Below, one piece after another: positions 35,657 through 44,831 of a DNA stretch of 64,000 nucleotides. The notes under the pieces are model-generated. The model searched no databases, was not told the DNA's origin, and saw nothing but the letters and a program-made list of their open reading frames with translations. Each line of letters opens with the position of its first letter. The first letter of the stretch is position 1. Source of the DNA: Propionivibrio hellwigii (GTDB taxonomy: Bacteria > Pseudomonadota > Gammaproteobacteria > Burkholderiales > Rhodocyclaceae); NCBI RefSeq assembly GCF_041770905.1, contig NZ_JBEUWX010000002.1:620001-684000 (forward strand), read 5' to 3'. A program made the translations under genes and the position numbers.

Positions 35657-37989
35657 CAGAAGCTTGCCTCCATTTCCACGTAAGCATTACGTCCCGGCAT
35701 CCGGTAAAACTCGTAATATTCTTTGTCGAACAGGTTGTTGATGCCGGCGGAGAGCTTCAGATACTTGTCGAAGGCATAGCTGACGCGCAGGTTGGTCAGC
35801 CAGTATTTACTGGTACCGCCATAGACGTTCTTGACGACATCGCTGTTATCTTCATTGGAGAACTGCAGGCCGGTATACGTCGTACTCAGGTTGGCGCGCC
35901 AGTTTTGCCACTTGGCGTCGAGCGCGAAACTGGCCAGATCGCGCGGCACGTAACGCAGTTTCTTGCCTTCCAGACCGGAACCGCTTTCGTCCTTGGTGAT
36001 TCGCGTATCGGTTCGACTATAGCTGGCCGAGGCACGCAGCCATTTCGTCAGCGGGATTTCGCCGCTCAGCTCCAGACCGCGCACATAGGCTTCTCCTGTA
36101 TTGGTTGGTGTGACGAGTGTCGTGATGGTCGGGTGCGTCCCGGTATAAGGGCTGATCTTGTTGTAGATCATGTCCTTCATTCGTTGCTCATAATAAGCGG
36201 CTTTCAGGAACCCCTCATTGGGCAAAGCCTTCTCGATGCCGAGATCCCAGGAGAGCGAGCGCTCCGGCTTGACGTTGGGGTTGGCGACGATCAAACGGAA
36301 CTGGCCGCTCTGGTTCGGCGTTGCGTATAGATTGTAGTTGCTTGGCGCGTTGAAGCCGCTGCCCACCGAGCCGCGCACGGTCAAGGTATCCGTCCAGCGA
36401 TAAACAGCAGCGAATTTTGGCGAGAAGGCCGAGTGCGTGCGCGCTGGTGAATCGAAGACACCGGTGGGCGAGCCGACGTATTTTTTCGCCACGCCGTGTG
36501 TCGTCCAGCGGTCGTAACGCCCGCCGAGGTAGAGCGTCAGCGCATCGTTGAGGAAGAACTGGTCTTGCAGGAAAAGCGCGTGGTTCGTGCTCGTACCCGA
36601 GGATTCTTCATTGACCCGCGTGCGCGAACCTTCCGGGTCGCGCCAGCGGGAGAGCTGGTAGACCTTGCGGTCGAGCGTGCCGCGCGTGAGCGCGTAGCCG
36701 CCGATCAGATAGTGTTTTTCGCTGATCGCCGTGCCCAGCTGCACCGAACCGTCGAGCGTGGTGTTTGGCGTCGTGGTGACGCGCCCTGGCCCATGGCGGA
36801 AGCTTGCGCCCGTGTCTGAAGCGACGTAATAGTTGTCACGGTCGAAATAACCGAGATTGACCTTGAGGTCGTATTTTTCTCCCAGTTTGCCGTCGTAGCC
36901 GACGATATAGCGGCTTTCCTTGCGCAGGTTCGGGTTGCTCGTATCCCAGAAGCTGGTTGGCCGCACCGTACCGAGCCGATCGCCGTTGATCGAGACATTG
37001 TTGGCCGGCAGATTGAGCGGTTGGCCGTTACGCGTCAGGTAATTGTGGAAATCGTTGAAGCCAACATACGACTTCCGGTGCGCAAAGCTGGCAAAGAAAC
37101 GGGACTTTGCGTCCAGCGCATAGTACAGCTTGGCGTTGACATAGGCGGCGTGCGAAGGCGTTGCGCCGCGATCGCCGACTTCATAGGCGGGCCGGCCCGT
37201 CGTTGTCGTCGTGCGCTTGCCACCCTGTACGGCGTTGCGGCCGTTGCCCGCGCCGGTGACTTGCAGAATGACCGGATTGTTCGCGGCAAAGCCGGCCATG
37301 TCCTCGTAGCCGGCAGCCAGGATGACAGCCAGGCCATTCTCCCAGCGGTTGCGGTAACTCGCCTCGGCGATGTTTCGCTCGGCATCGTTGAAGCCGCGCA
37401 GATATCTCAGGCGATATTCTTCCTTGGTCGGCATCTTGGTCAGGACATTGATCACGCCGCCAACCGCTTCACTGCCGTAGAGCGCCGATGAGGCGCCGGG
37501 CACGACCTCGATCCGGTCGATCTCGCTGACGTTGATATTCATCAGGCTGCTCAATGATCCGGCGTTACCGTCGCTCAGGCTGATGCCGTCGAGCATGACA
37601 CGCACGCCGCCCGGCCCGCGCAGGCTGAGAATCGGCCCGCCGTTGATGCGCGTCGAGGTGCCCAGGCTGCCGCGCATGTACAGGCTCGGCACCTTGGCCG
37701 TCAGCGCGTCGCCGACGCGCACGGCGCCAGTGGCTTCGATGGTGTCGCGGTTGACGACGGATACGTTGGCCGGCGCCTCCAGCGTGTTTTGCTCAATTCT
37801 CGACGCCGATACGACGACCGTCCCCAATGAGCTTTCCTTTTCTTCAGCGTGTACGCCTGTACCGATCAATGCCAACGCAACGGCAATGGCGTTCGGAAAC
37901 AACAGGCGCCAAGGACGTTGTCGATCGTTTTTTCGATGCGGCTCTTCGAGCAAAATATTGAAAACTTTGGATAAATAATATGCGGTCAT
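35656..37989 (-). CDS. btuB: TonB-dependent outer-membrane receptor 2 (BtuB-like)
   Basis: A 777-aa receptor and first gene of the 14-gene minus-strand operon. A long N-terminal leader ends in a signal peptide cleaved after GVHAEE near residue 50, then the TonB box SSLGTVVVSASR. The plug has ILSLRGPGGVRVMLDGISL and IDRIEVVPGASSALYGSEAVGGVINVL. The barrel ends RNAYVEMEASF. ATG 37989 has an excellent ribosome-binding site (agggagg, 6 nt), so the longer in-frame starts are rejected. Riboswitch control (38643-38864) and btuFCD downstream make corrinoid uptake likely. Confidence 0.9.
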   Translation of the reverse strand: MTAYYLSKVFNILLEEPHRKNDRQRPWRLLFPNAIAVALALIGTGVHAEEKESSLGTVVVSASRIEQNTLEAPANVSVVNRDTIEATGAVRVGDALTAKVPSLYMRGSLGTSTRINGGPILSLRGPGGVRVMLDGISLSDGNAGSLSSLMNINVSEIDRIEVVPGASSALYGSEAVGGVINVLTKMPTKEEYRLRYLRGFNDAERNIAEASYRNRWENGLAVILAAGYEDMAGFAANNPVILQVTGAGNGRNAVQGGKRTTTTTGRPAYEVGDRGATPSHAAYVNAKLYYALDAKSRFFASFAHRKSYVGFNDFHNYLTRNGQPLNLPANNVSINGDRLGTVRPTSFWDTSNPNLRKESRYIVGYDGKLGEKYDLKVNLGYFDRDNYYVASDTGASFRHGPGRVTTTPNTTLDGSVQLGTAISEKHYLIGGYALTRGTLDRKVYQLSRWRDPEGSRTRVNEESSGTSTNHALFLQDQFFLNDALTLYLGGRYDRWTTHGVAKKYVGSPTGVFDSPARTHSAFSPKFAAVYRWTDTLTVRGSVGSGFNAPSNYNLYATPNQSGQFRLIVANPNVKPERSLSWDLGIEKALPNEGFLKAAYYEQRMKDMIYNKISPYTGTHPTITTLVTPTNTGEAYVRGLELSGEIPLTKWLRASASYSRTDTRITKDESGSGLEGKKLRYVPRDLASFALDAKWQNWRANLSTTYTGLQFSNEDNSDVVKNVYGGTSKYWLTNLRVSYAFDKYLKLSAGINNLFDKEYYEFYRMPGRNAYVEMEASF

Positions 37990-38436
37990 GTTCTGCCTCC
38001 CTATCATTTCTCTGTCAATATGTCTGCTTGTTTCATCCTGATGTAAATCGTGTCCAAAATTTATTGGCGCAATCTCGCCGACGGTTGCTTGCGATACGGG
38101 TGAGTTCTCCTTGCGCTGCGCTTGTTTCGGCAGCGGCAAGGTTTTACAGCACCGTAGGGCTTCACCGTATCGCTAATGACCAGGCAATCAGGCTTTCCTT
38201 GCCGGCCTGGCTGCGTTTGGACGTACGTTTTTGTACGTGCGCCTGGGCGCGTTCCTGGATGGGGGAAACTGATCTGCGCGAACTACAAGTGCAAGCGTCC
38301 GGCTGACGCGATCACAAGAGGTGCGGGCAGCGTTTTTTCGGGATGTGGCGTTGGGAATCGGATTCGGAAAGGCTCGTGCGCTCGCCGGTGCTTTCTGTCC
38401 GTCGATGCCCTGGTTTCTTCGAGGCTTCTTCGAGAT

Positions 38437-38460
38437 TTTATCGATCAGGAGGATCGATAA
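38437..38460 (-). promoter_or_regulatory. Conserved leader hairpin with CTCCT loop, second copy
   Basis: On the transcribed strand this reads ttatcgatc-ctcct-gatcgataa, a 9-bp stem with the same loop as at 10187-10211. It lies about 180 nt after the riboswitch and 450 nt before the receptor-2 start. Confidence 0.5.
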
Positions 38461-38642
38461 GCGTGTTAAGGGCAATCGACAAGGCGGTACTGAAAAACCC
38501 ATGCGTCCCTGAGCAGAGGCTTCATGCATGTGCTTGTCAGTTCAATCTGCCCCGACGCTACGCCGGAACAGATGGCAATTTAAAAGCTTTCAGCGCTTTC
38601 CGTCAGAACCTTTCCCCTCACCCCGAGGATTGGCACTGCGCC

Positions 38643-38864
38643 TGCTTCAGGCCGGTCTTCTGGCTCGCCTTCTTCCTCCACCAACGCCTTCCCATGCGCC
38701 TTTCCGCGCACAGTGGCTTCTTGTCGGTTTCGTCTGGCTTACAGCAGCGGGGGGCTGCACCGGCTTGTCTGTCCATATCATTCAATCCTTTCGGATGTTG
38801 AATCGTGATATGGGCACCGGTTTCCCGTTTCACCTTCTCCCTCTCATGGGAGCGAGGCACCTGA
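38643..38864 (-). promoter_or_regulatory. Cobalamin (AdoCbl) riboswitch upstream of receptor 2 operon
   Basis: The minus strand carries the same ordered consensus as the left copy: ggtgcc, gaaggtgaaacgggaaaccg, ggtgcagccccccgctgctg, gccactg, gggaaggcg and gcgagccagaagaccggcc. It should repress the 14-gene operon starting at 37989 when adenosylcobalamin is plentiful. The peripheral stem loops differ from the left copy by a few compensating or loop changes, supporting a functional fold in both. Confidence 0.95.
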
Positions 38865-39060
38865 ATGCAGCCCGAATCATAAGCTGAAATCACCCTTCAT
38901 TCAAGAAGGTTGGAGGCTTTCTGGCAGCAATGCGGCGCACTGAAGGCAAGCCTCATTTGCGCTCATTGGTCGAATGCCATCAGATTGATTTTGTCTGATC
39001 AATGCGTTATCGGATTTCTTCACCATAGTGCGGTTCATAGCGCACAGTGACCCGATTTTA

Positions 39061-39927
39061 TTACTCCAAATTCTGCACTTGTTCCCGCATCTGCTCGATC
39101 AGCAGCTTCAGTTCCATCGCTGTCTGCGATACGACGCTGGTCACGGACTTGGAACCAAGCGTGTTGGCTTCGCGGTTGAGTTCCTGCATCAGGAAATCAA
39201 GGCGCTTTCCGCAGGCACCGCCGGTTTGCAGCACGCGCTCCACCTCGTCGAGATGGGTGCTCAGGCGCGCCAGTTCCTCGGCCACGTCGATACGCACGGC
39301 AAAAACAGCGACTTCCTGACGAATCCGCTCATCATCGACGCTGCCGAGCGCCTCAAGCAGCCGTTGTTTCAGTTTTTCCTGAAAAGCGGCCTGGGCTGCC
39401 GGAATTGACGGCGTCACTTCCTCGATCAAAGCACGCATACGGGTTACGCGCTCAAGAATCACGGCGGCGAGCTTTTCGCCCTCGCGCGCACGGCTGGCGA
39501 TAAAATCCTCCAGCGCCGCGCCCGCCAGCTCCAGGCAACGTGCTGACAGGACTTCGGCGTCAGGCGTTTGCTCGTCCAGCATCCCCGGCCACTGCAACAG
39601 ATCGTTGACGGAAAAAGCGTGTGCCCATGGCATTCTGCGGCGAACCTGTGCCTCCAGATCCCGCAGGCGGCACAGCAGTTCCAGGTTCAAGGCCGGCGCC
39701 GAACCGGCCGCGCCAGCTGCCGACAGGCTGATGCGGCATTCCACCTTGCCGCGCGAAAGCCGCGCGCTGAACAGTTCGCGCAATACCAGTTCGCTGGCGC
39801 GCAGTTCGTCGCAGACGCGAAACTGAAAGTCCAGATAGCGCGAATTGACACTTTTGAGTTCCAGATGCAGGACGCCTTGCCCGACATCGAGCGTTCTGGC
39901 GGCATAGCCGGTCATGCTGAAGATCAT
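39061..39927 (-). CDS. yicC: YicC-family endoribonuclease
   Basis: A 288-aa protein with the YicC-like N-terminal domain (MTGYAAR, then LELKSVNSRYLDFQFR) and the DUF1732 C-terminal domain ending in GKRLDFLMQELNREANTLGSK. YicC is reported as an endoribonuclease affecting RyhB and other RNAs. ATG 39927 has an agggga ribosome-binding site; a second ATG lies 12 bp inside. It is divergent from the kinase gene block, separated by about 90-105 bp. Confidence 0.92.
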   Translation of the reverse strand: MIFSMTGYAARTLDVGQGVLHLELKSVNSRYLDFQFRVCDELRASELVLRELFSARLSRGKVECRISLSAAGAAGSAPALNLELLCRLRDLEAQVRRRMPWAHAFSVNDLLQWPGMLDEQTPDAEVLSARCLELAGAALEDFIASRAREGEKLAAVILERVTRMRALIEEVTPSIPAAQAAFQEKLKQRLLEALGSVDDERIRQEVAVFAVRIDVAEELARLSTHLDEVERVLQTGGACGKRLDFLMQELNREANTLGSKSVTSVVSQTAMELKLLIEQMREQVQNLE

Positions 39928-40014
39928 ATTTCCCCTGAAGCGAAGAAAATTCCGAAAATCCCTGCGCAAACTTTACAGCTATCACGCAAAGCCTGAAAAT
40001 GCCAAACGTTTTGA

Positions 40015-40980
40015 ATGATAGCTGCGATTTCGATGGCTCAACAAGCAAATCACCCGCTTCCTGCCGGATTTCAGCTCGATGAATACCGCATCGAGCGTCA
40101 GTTGTCGCTGGGCGGATTTTCCATCGTTTATCTGGCTACCGGCGCTAATGGCGAATCCGTCGCCATCAAGGAATATCTGCCGAACAGCCTGGCGCTCCGC
40201 CCGCCGGGAGAAATCAAGCCGATCATCGACGAAACGAACATGCCGGCGTTCCGTTACGGCATGAAATGTTTTTTTGAGGAAGGGCGGACATTGGCGCGGC
40301 TTTCCCACCCCAATATCATTCGCGTCCTGAATTTTTTCCGCGCCAACGATACCGTCTACATGGTCATGGAATATGAGCACGGCAGTACCTTGCAGGAATT
40401 CATCCAGAAAAACCCCGCGCTCATCACCGAGAACTTCATCCGCAACGTGTTCACCAAGCTGCTCAACGGTCTGCGCGAGGTGCATTCAAACAAGCTGCTG
40501 CATCTGGACATCAAACCGTCGAACATTTACATGCGCAACGACTATGCGCCGGTACTCATCGATTTTGGCGCGGCACGGCAGACGCTGATTGGCGAGGCGC
40601 ACATGCTCAAGCCGATGTATACGCCGGGTTTCGCCTCGCCGGAACTTTACGGCCAACGGGATACGCTCGGCCCCTGGAGCGATCTTTACAGCATCGGCGC
40701 ATGCATGTATGCCTGCCTGACCAAAAAAGCCCCGCAGGCCGCTGACAGCCGGATCAAGGCAGATCAGTTAATCCCGGCGGTTTCGCTGCGCGTGGGTCAT
40801 TTTTCACGGCACTTGCTGGAAACCATCGACTGGTGCCTGCATCTGGACCCTCTGGGCCGCCCGCAGAGCGCTTTTACATTGCAAAAATCGCTGACGAGCG
40901 GTGTGGCGCAGCCGCGAACTGCGGGAAAATCATGGCTTGCCCACATGGCGCAGCGCATCAAAAGAACAGTACAAAGGTAA
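40015..40980 (+). CDS. Hanks-type serine/threonine protein kinase
   Basis: A 321-aa (or 315-aa, if starting at ATG 40033) cytosolic kinase domain with no membrane anchor. Glycine loop LSLGGFSIVY, Lys in VAIKEYLP, catalytic loop HLDIKPSN (HLD instead of HRD; catalytic Asp kept), DFGAAR, and APE-like SPELYG are in order. It precedes a PP2C phosphatase by 6 bp, so the two likely set opposing phosphorylation of common targets. The tail after residue 290 is Arg/Lys-rich. Confidence 0.9.
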   Translation: MIAAISMAQQANHPLPAGFQLDEYRIERQLSLGGFSIVYLATGANGESVAIKEYLPNSLALRPPGEIKPIIDETNMPAFRYGMKCFFEEGRTLARLSHPNIIRVLNFFRANDTVYMVMEYEHGSTLQEFIQKNPALITENFIRNVFTKLLNGLREVHSNKLLHLDIKPSNIYMRNDYAPVLIDFGAARQTLIGEAHMLKPMYTPGFASPELYGQRDTLGPWSDLYSIGACMYACLTKKAPQAADSRIKADQLIPAVSLRVGHFSRHLLETIDWCLHLDPLGRPQSAFTLQKSLTSGVAQPRTAGKSWLAHMAQRIKRTVQR

Positions 40981-40986
40981 AAGCCC

Positions 40987-41904
40987 GTGAAGTTCACCAT
41001 TTATCAGGACAGTCGTCTGGGAAAACGGCGCAATAATGAAGACCGGCTGGCGCATTGCTATTCACGCGATGCCCTGCTGATGGTCATCGCCGACGGTATG
41101 GGCGGCCACTACTACGGTGAGGTTGCCGCGCAGATCGCCGTACAGACGCTGATCGAGAGCTTCCAGCGCCAGGCCGGCCCGATGCTCGACAACCCGTTCC
41201 TGTTTCTGCAACAGTCGATTCTCAACGGACATTACGCCATCAGCGATTTTTCCGAACAGCATCGTCTTGAGGATTCGCCGCGCACGACCTGCGTTGCCTG
41301 CATCGTTCAGAACAACGTTGCTTACTGGGCGCACGCTGGCGACTCACGCCTTTACCTGATACGCGACGGCCGTGTACTGACCCATACCCGCGATCATTCC
41401 CGCGTACAGCTTTTGCTCGACCAGGGCGTCATCAATGAGGCGCAGGCCGCCGTTCATCCCGAACGCAACCGCGTCTATAGCTGCCTGGGCGGTCCCAGAC
41501 TGCCGGAAATTGAGTTTTCGCACAAAACGCCGCTGGAGGAAGGCGACGTGCTGGTACTTTGTACCGACGGCATCTGGAACGCCGTTTCCGACGAGGCGCT
41601 GGCCAAGGCGCTTTATTCGGACAATCTGATCCACACCGCATCCGCCTTGCTCGACGATATAGATGAACACAGCGGCAGCAACGCCGACAATTTTTCGATC
41701 ATTGCCGTGCGCTGGGAAGATGCTTACATCGAAGCGCCCGACAGTCTGTTTTCCATCTCCACGCAGAGTATGCCTATCGACAGTATCACCACCGCACTCG
41801 ACGCTTTTGGGCACAGCACCAGCTACAAAAGCGAACTGAGCGAAGAGGAAATTGAACAGGCAATTGAAGAAATCCGCCACGCCATCCAGAAATACGCCAA
41901 ATAA
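40987..41904 (+). CDS. PP2C-family protein phosphatase
   Basis: A 305-aa PPM/PP2C phosphatase starting with GTG. Metal-binding motifs are RRNNEDRL, ADGMGGHYYGE (Asp plus Gly for Mn2+/Mg2+), WAHAGDSRLYLIRDG, LCTDGIWN and GSNADNFSII. It should dephosphorylate substrates of the kinase encoded immediately upstream. The C-terminal 50 residues (acidic, IEQAIEEIRHAI) extend beyond the catalytic core. The gene is 31 bp upstream of rph. Confidence 0.92.
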   Translation: MKFTIYQDSRLGKRRNNEDRLAHCYSRDALLMVIADGMGGHYYGEVAAQIAVQTLIESFQRQAGPMLDNPFLFLQQSILNGHYAISDFSEQHRLEDSPRTTCVACIVQNNVAYWAHAGDSRLYLIRDGRVLTHTRDHSRVQLLLDQGVINEAQAAVHPERNRVYSCLGGPRLPEIEFSHKTPLEEGDVLVLCTDGIWNAVSDEALAKALYSDNLIHTASALLDDIDEHSGSNADNFSIIAVRWEDAYIEAPDSLFSISTQSMPIDSITTALDAFGHSTSYKSELSEEEIEQAIEEIRHAIQKYAK

Positions 41905-41935
41905 CCTCACCGATTACCCACGCCAAGGAACTGCC

Positions 41936-42652
41936 ATGCGCCCCAGCCAACGACAGCCCAATGAACTGCGCCCGATCCGCATTACCCGCCACTACACCCG
42001 CCACGCCGAAGGCGCCGTTCTCATTGAAATGGGTGACACGCGCGTGCTCTGCACCGCCAGCGTCGAAGCTAGCGTCCCCACCTTTTTGCGCGGGAAAGAA
42101 CAAGGCTGGGTCACGGCGGAATACGGCATGCTGCCCCGTTCGACGCATACGCGCACGGCACGCGAGGCGGCCAAAGGGAAGCAGAGCGGGCGCACGCAGG
42201 AAATCCAGCGGTTGATCGGCCGCTCCCTGCGCGCCGTTACCGACCTCAAAGCATTGGGCGAACGGCAGATCACGCTCGATTGCGATGTCCTGCAAGCCGA
42301 CGGCGGCACGCGCTGCGCCGCGATCACGGGCGCCTGGATTGCCCTGCACGATGCGTGCACCGGGCTCGTCGCCCGCGGCGAACTAGCCGCCAGCCCGCTG
42401 CTCGATCACGTTGCCGCGGTATCCGTCGGCATTTATCGGGGAACGCCCGTACTCGACCTCGATTACCCGGAAGACTCGGCCTGCGACACCGACATGAACG
42501 TTGTCATGACCGGCCGCTGCGGCCTTGTCGAAATCCAGGGAACGGCCGAAGGCGAACCGTTCACCCGCGCGCAAATGCTGCAACTGCTCGACCTGGCCGA
42601 AACTGGCATCAAGACGCTGATCACCCATCAGAAAACGGCGGTGGCCGCATGA
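41936..42652 (+). CDS. rph: Ribonuclease PH
   Basis: A 238-aa phosphorolytic 3' exoribonuclease that trims tRNA 3' ends. It has RPSQRQPNELRPIRI at the start, the GRTQEIQRLIGRSLRAV motif that binds phosphate and RNA, LDCDVLQADGGTR with catalytic Asp, and the C-terminal VVMTGRCGLVEIQGTAE. The ATG at 41936 begins the family similarity. Its stop overlaps the rdgB start (ATGA). Confidence 0.95.
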   Translation: MRPSQRQPNELRPIRITRHYTRHAEGAVLIEMGDTRVLCTASVEASVPTFLRGKEQGWVTAEYGMLPRSTHTRTAREAAKGKQSGRTQEIQRLIGRSLRAVTDLKALGERQITLDCDVLQADGGTRCAAITGAWIALHDACTGLVARGELAASPLLDHVAAVSVGIYRGTPVLDLDYPEDSACDTDMNVVMTGRCGLVEIQGTAEGEPFTRAQMLQLLDLAETGIKTLITHQKTAVAA

Positions 42653-43239
42653 AGCTCGTCGTCGCTTCCAGCAATCCCGGCAAGCTGCGCGAATTTGGCC
42701 AACTCCTCTCGCCACTCGGCTGGGAAATCGTCCCGCAAAAGGAACTGGGCGTTCCCGAATGTCCCGAACCGCACTGCACCTTCGTCGAAAATGCGCTGGC
42801 CAAGGCGCGCCACGCCGCCCGCCATACCGGCCTGCCCGCGCTGGCTGACGATTCCGGCCTCTGCGTCGAAGCGCTCGGCGGTGCACCGGGCGTACACTCG
42901 GCCCGCTACGCGGGAGAACCCAAATCCGACGCCCGCAACAACGAAAAACTCATCGCCGACCTGGCCGCACATGCCGACAAACGCGGTCATTACGTCTGCG
43001 CTCTTGTCTTCCTCCGGCAGGCCGACGACCCGCAGCCGATCATTGCCGAAGGCGAATGGCACGGGGAAATCATCGACACGCCGCGCGGCGCTGGCGGCTT
43101 TGGTTACGACCCCTACTTCCTGCTACCGGATCTTGGCCAAACGGCGGCCGAGCTGGACGCCGCAGAAAAGAACCGCCGTTCGCACCGCGGCCTGGCGCTG
43201 CAGCAACTGATCGAACGCCTGCGCGCCCGTCAGGCATGA
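42649..43239 (+). CDS. rdgB: XTP/dITP diphosphatase (HAM1/RdgB)
   Basis: A 196-aa house-cleaning nucleotide pyrophosphatase removing inosine and xanthosine triphosphates. N-terminal VVASSNPGKLREF, active-site LADDSGLCVEALGGAPGVHSARYAG, and GGFGYDPYF with the C-terminal SHRGLAL are all present. It overlaps rph and hemW by 4 bp at each end, so the three are tightly coupled. Confidence 0.95.
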   Translation: MKLVVASSNPGKLREFGQLLSPLGWEIVPQKELGVPECPEPHCTFVENALAKARHAARHTGLPALADDSGLCVEALGGAPGVHSARYAGEPKSDARNNEKLIADLAAHADKRGHYVCALVFLRQADDPQPIIAEGEWHGEIIDTPRGAGGFGYDPYFLLPDLGQTAAELDAAEKNRRSHRGLALQQLIERLRARQA

Positions 43240-44684
43240 GCGCGCCGAACGGCGCGGCATCGCACCCCCAGGCGCCAACACAGGTTCCCTTGCCGGCCTC
43301 TCTCCCCGCGCCTTTGCGGCCGCTTCTTCCGCCCCCCCAGCCCCACCAACCCCTCCACTCTCTCCCGCCGCTTTCCCTTTATGTGCACATTCCCTGGTGC
43401 GTACGCAAATGCCCGTACTGCGACTTCAACTCGCACGGCCAGCGCCAACCGCTGCCGGAAGCGGATTACGTTGCAGCGCTGACGGCCGATCTTGATGCCG
43501 CCTTGCCGGACATTGCGGGACGGGAGATCGTCAGCATCTTCTTCGGCGGCGGCACCCCCAGCCTCTTTTCCGGGCACGCCATCGACGCCATACTCACCGC
43601 CATCCGTGCCCGCTTGCCGCTGGGGCGGGATGCCGAAATCACCCTGGAAGCCAACCCCGGCACCGCAGAAGCGGAGAAATTCGCCGCTTTCCGCGCCGCC
43701 GGCATCAACCGGCTTTCACTCGGCATCCAGAGCTTCAATCCGGCGCATCTGCAAGCGCTGGGTCGCATTCACGACGACGGCGAAGCCCGCCGCGCCATCG
43801 AGATCGCTTTGCGCCATTTCGACGCCATCAACCTCGACCTGATGTACGGCCTGCCGCAGCAGACGCTCGACCAGGCGCTTGCCGATCTCGGGCAGGCAAT
43901 GCGCTACGCGCCCGCGCACCTTTCCTGCTACCAGCTTGCCATCGAACCGAACACCGCGTTTGCTGCCCGGCCGCCCGCGCTCGACGCTGATCTGGCCGCC
44001 GATATGCAGGAAGCCATCGAAAAGCGGCTCGCCGCAGCCGGCTACCTGCATTATGAAACGTCGGCTTTTGCCCTGCCCGGCCGGTCATGCCGGCACAACC
44101 TCAACTACTGGACGTTCGGCGACTATCTCGGCATTGGCGCAGGAGCGCACAGCAAGCTGACGCAGTTGCCCAATACCTGCACCGATACGACTTCCAGCCA
44201 GTCTTCGCCATTCGATGCGCCTGCCGGCGCCTCTTTATCCGCAGGTGTGCAGCAAAACCCGTTCAGAATCTTCCGCCAGGTGCGCTGGGCACAACCCGGA
44301 CGCTACATAGTACAAGCCGCCGCGGGTCATGCCTGCCAGGAAATATGGGGCGTCGACGATAGCGAGTTGCCCGGCGAATTCATGATGAACGCGCTGCGCC
44401 TCAACCAGGGGTTCGATGCGGCGCTGTTTAGCCAGCGCACCGGACTGCCGCTCACCTGCATCGAAACACCGCTGCAACAGGCCGTGGCCGAAGGCCTGAT
44501 TGAATGGCGCGCCGCCCCGACGCTTTCAGATGTAAACGCCCCGGCCACACAAACTCGACCCGACAGTCCGCCTGCCCCGGCAGCCCAGGCCAAACCAGAC
44601 CAGGCGGGCATTTCCAGCCTCATTGTGCCCACCACGCTCGGCCAGCGCTTCCTCAATCGTCTTCTGGCGCTGTTTTTGCCCTGA
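43236..44684 (+). CDS. hemW: HemW-like haem chaperone (radical SAM, HemN-related)
   Basis: A 482-aa member of the HemN/HemW family. The radical SAM motif is CVRKCPYCDF near residue 57, followed by FFGGGTPSLF, EANPGT, GIQSFN and NLDLMYGLPQQT. The chain opens with a 45-residue Pro/Ala/Gln-rich tail not normal for HemW, and an insert (about 345-375) plus a C-terminal Pro/Ala-rich tract (about 435-465) make it about 90-100 residues longer than usual. HemW delivers haem to respiratory enzymes; this should not be read as coproporphyrinogen oxidase, since the HemN residues before the Cys motif are missing. Confidence 0.9.
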   Translation: MSAPNGAASHPQAPTQVPLPASLPAPLRPLLPPPQPHQPLHSLPPLSLYVHIPWCVRKCPYCDFNSHGQRQPLPEADYVAALTADLDAALPDIAGREIVSIFFGGGTPSLFSGHAIDAILTAIRARLPLGRDAEITLEANPGTAEAEKFAAFRAAGINRLSLGIQSFNPAHLQALGRIHDDGEARRAIEIALRHFDAINLDLMYGLPQQTLDQALADLGQAMRYAPAHLSCYQLAIEPNTAFAARPPALDADLAADMQEAIEKRLAAAGYLHYETSAFALPGRSCRHNLNYWTFGDYLGIGAGAHSKLTQLPNTCTDTTSSQSSPFDAPAGASLSAGVQQNPFRIFRQVRWAQPGRYIVQAAAGHACQEIWGVDDSELPGEFMMNALRLNQGFDAALFSQRTGLPLTCIETPLQQAVAEGLIEWRAAPTLSDVNAPATQTRPDSPPAPAAQAKPDQAGISSLIVPTTLGQRFLNRLLALFLP

Positions 44685-44831
44685 ATGGGACTTTTGCCAT
44701 CGGCGCTACTCAGCGAGTGCCAGTCAGCCTGAGGCTTTACGGCATTGCTTTGCCCTGCCGCATCCGGCATGGACGCACGCATCCAGCCTGTATACCTGCT
44801 CGTTTTGGACAGGCCATCCGTTTTGCCGACG

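Larger units (their letters stand above)
38310..38912 (-). repeat. Inverted-duplicated riboswitch leader, right copy
   Basis: The reverse complement of this stretch matches 9737-10330 along nearly its whole length, through riboswitch, spacer and hairpin (38437-38460). The remaining leader down to the receptor-2 start (37990-38309) is unrelated to that of receptor 1 and holds no convincing ORF. Confidence 0.85.
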
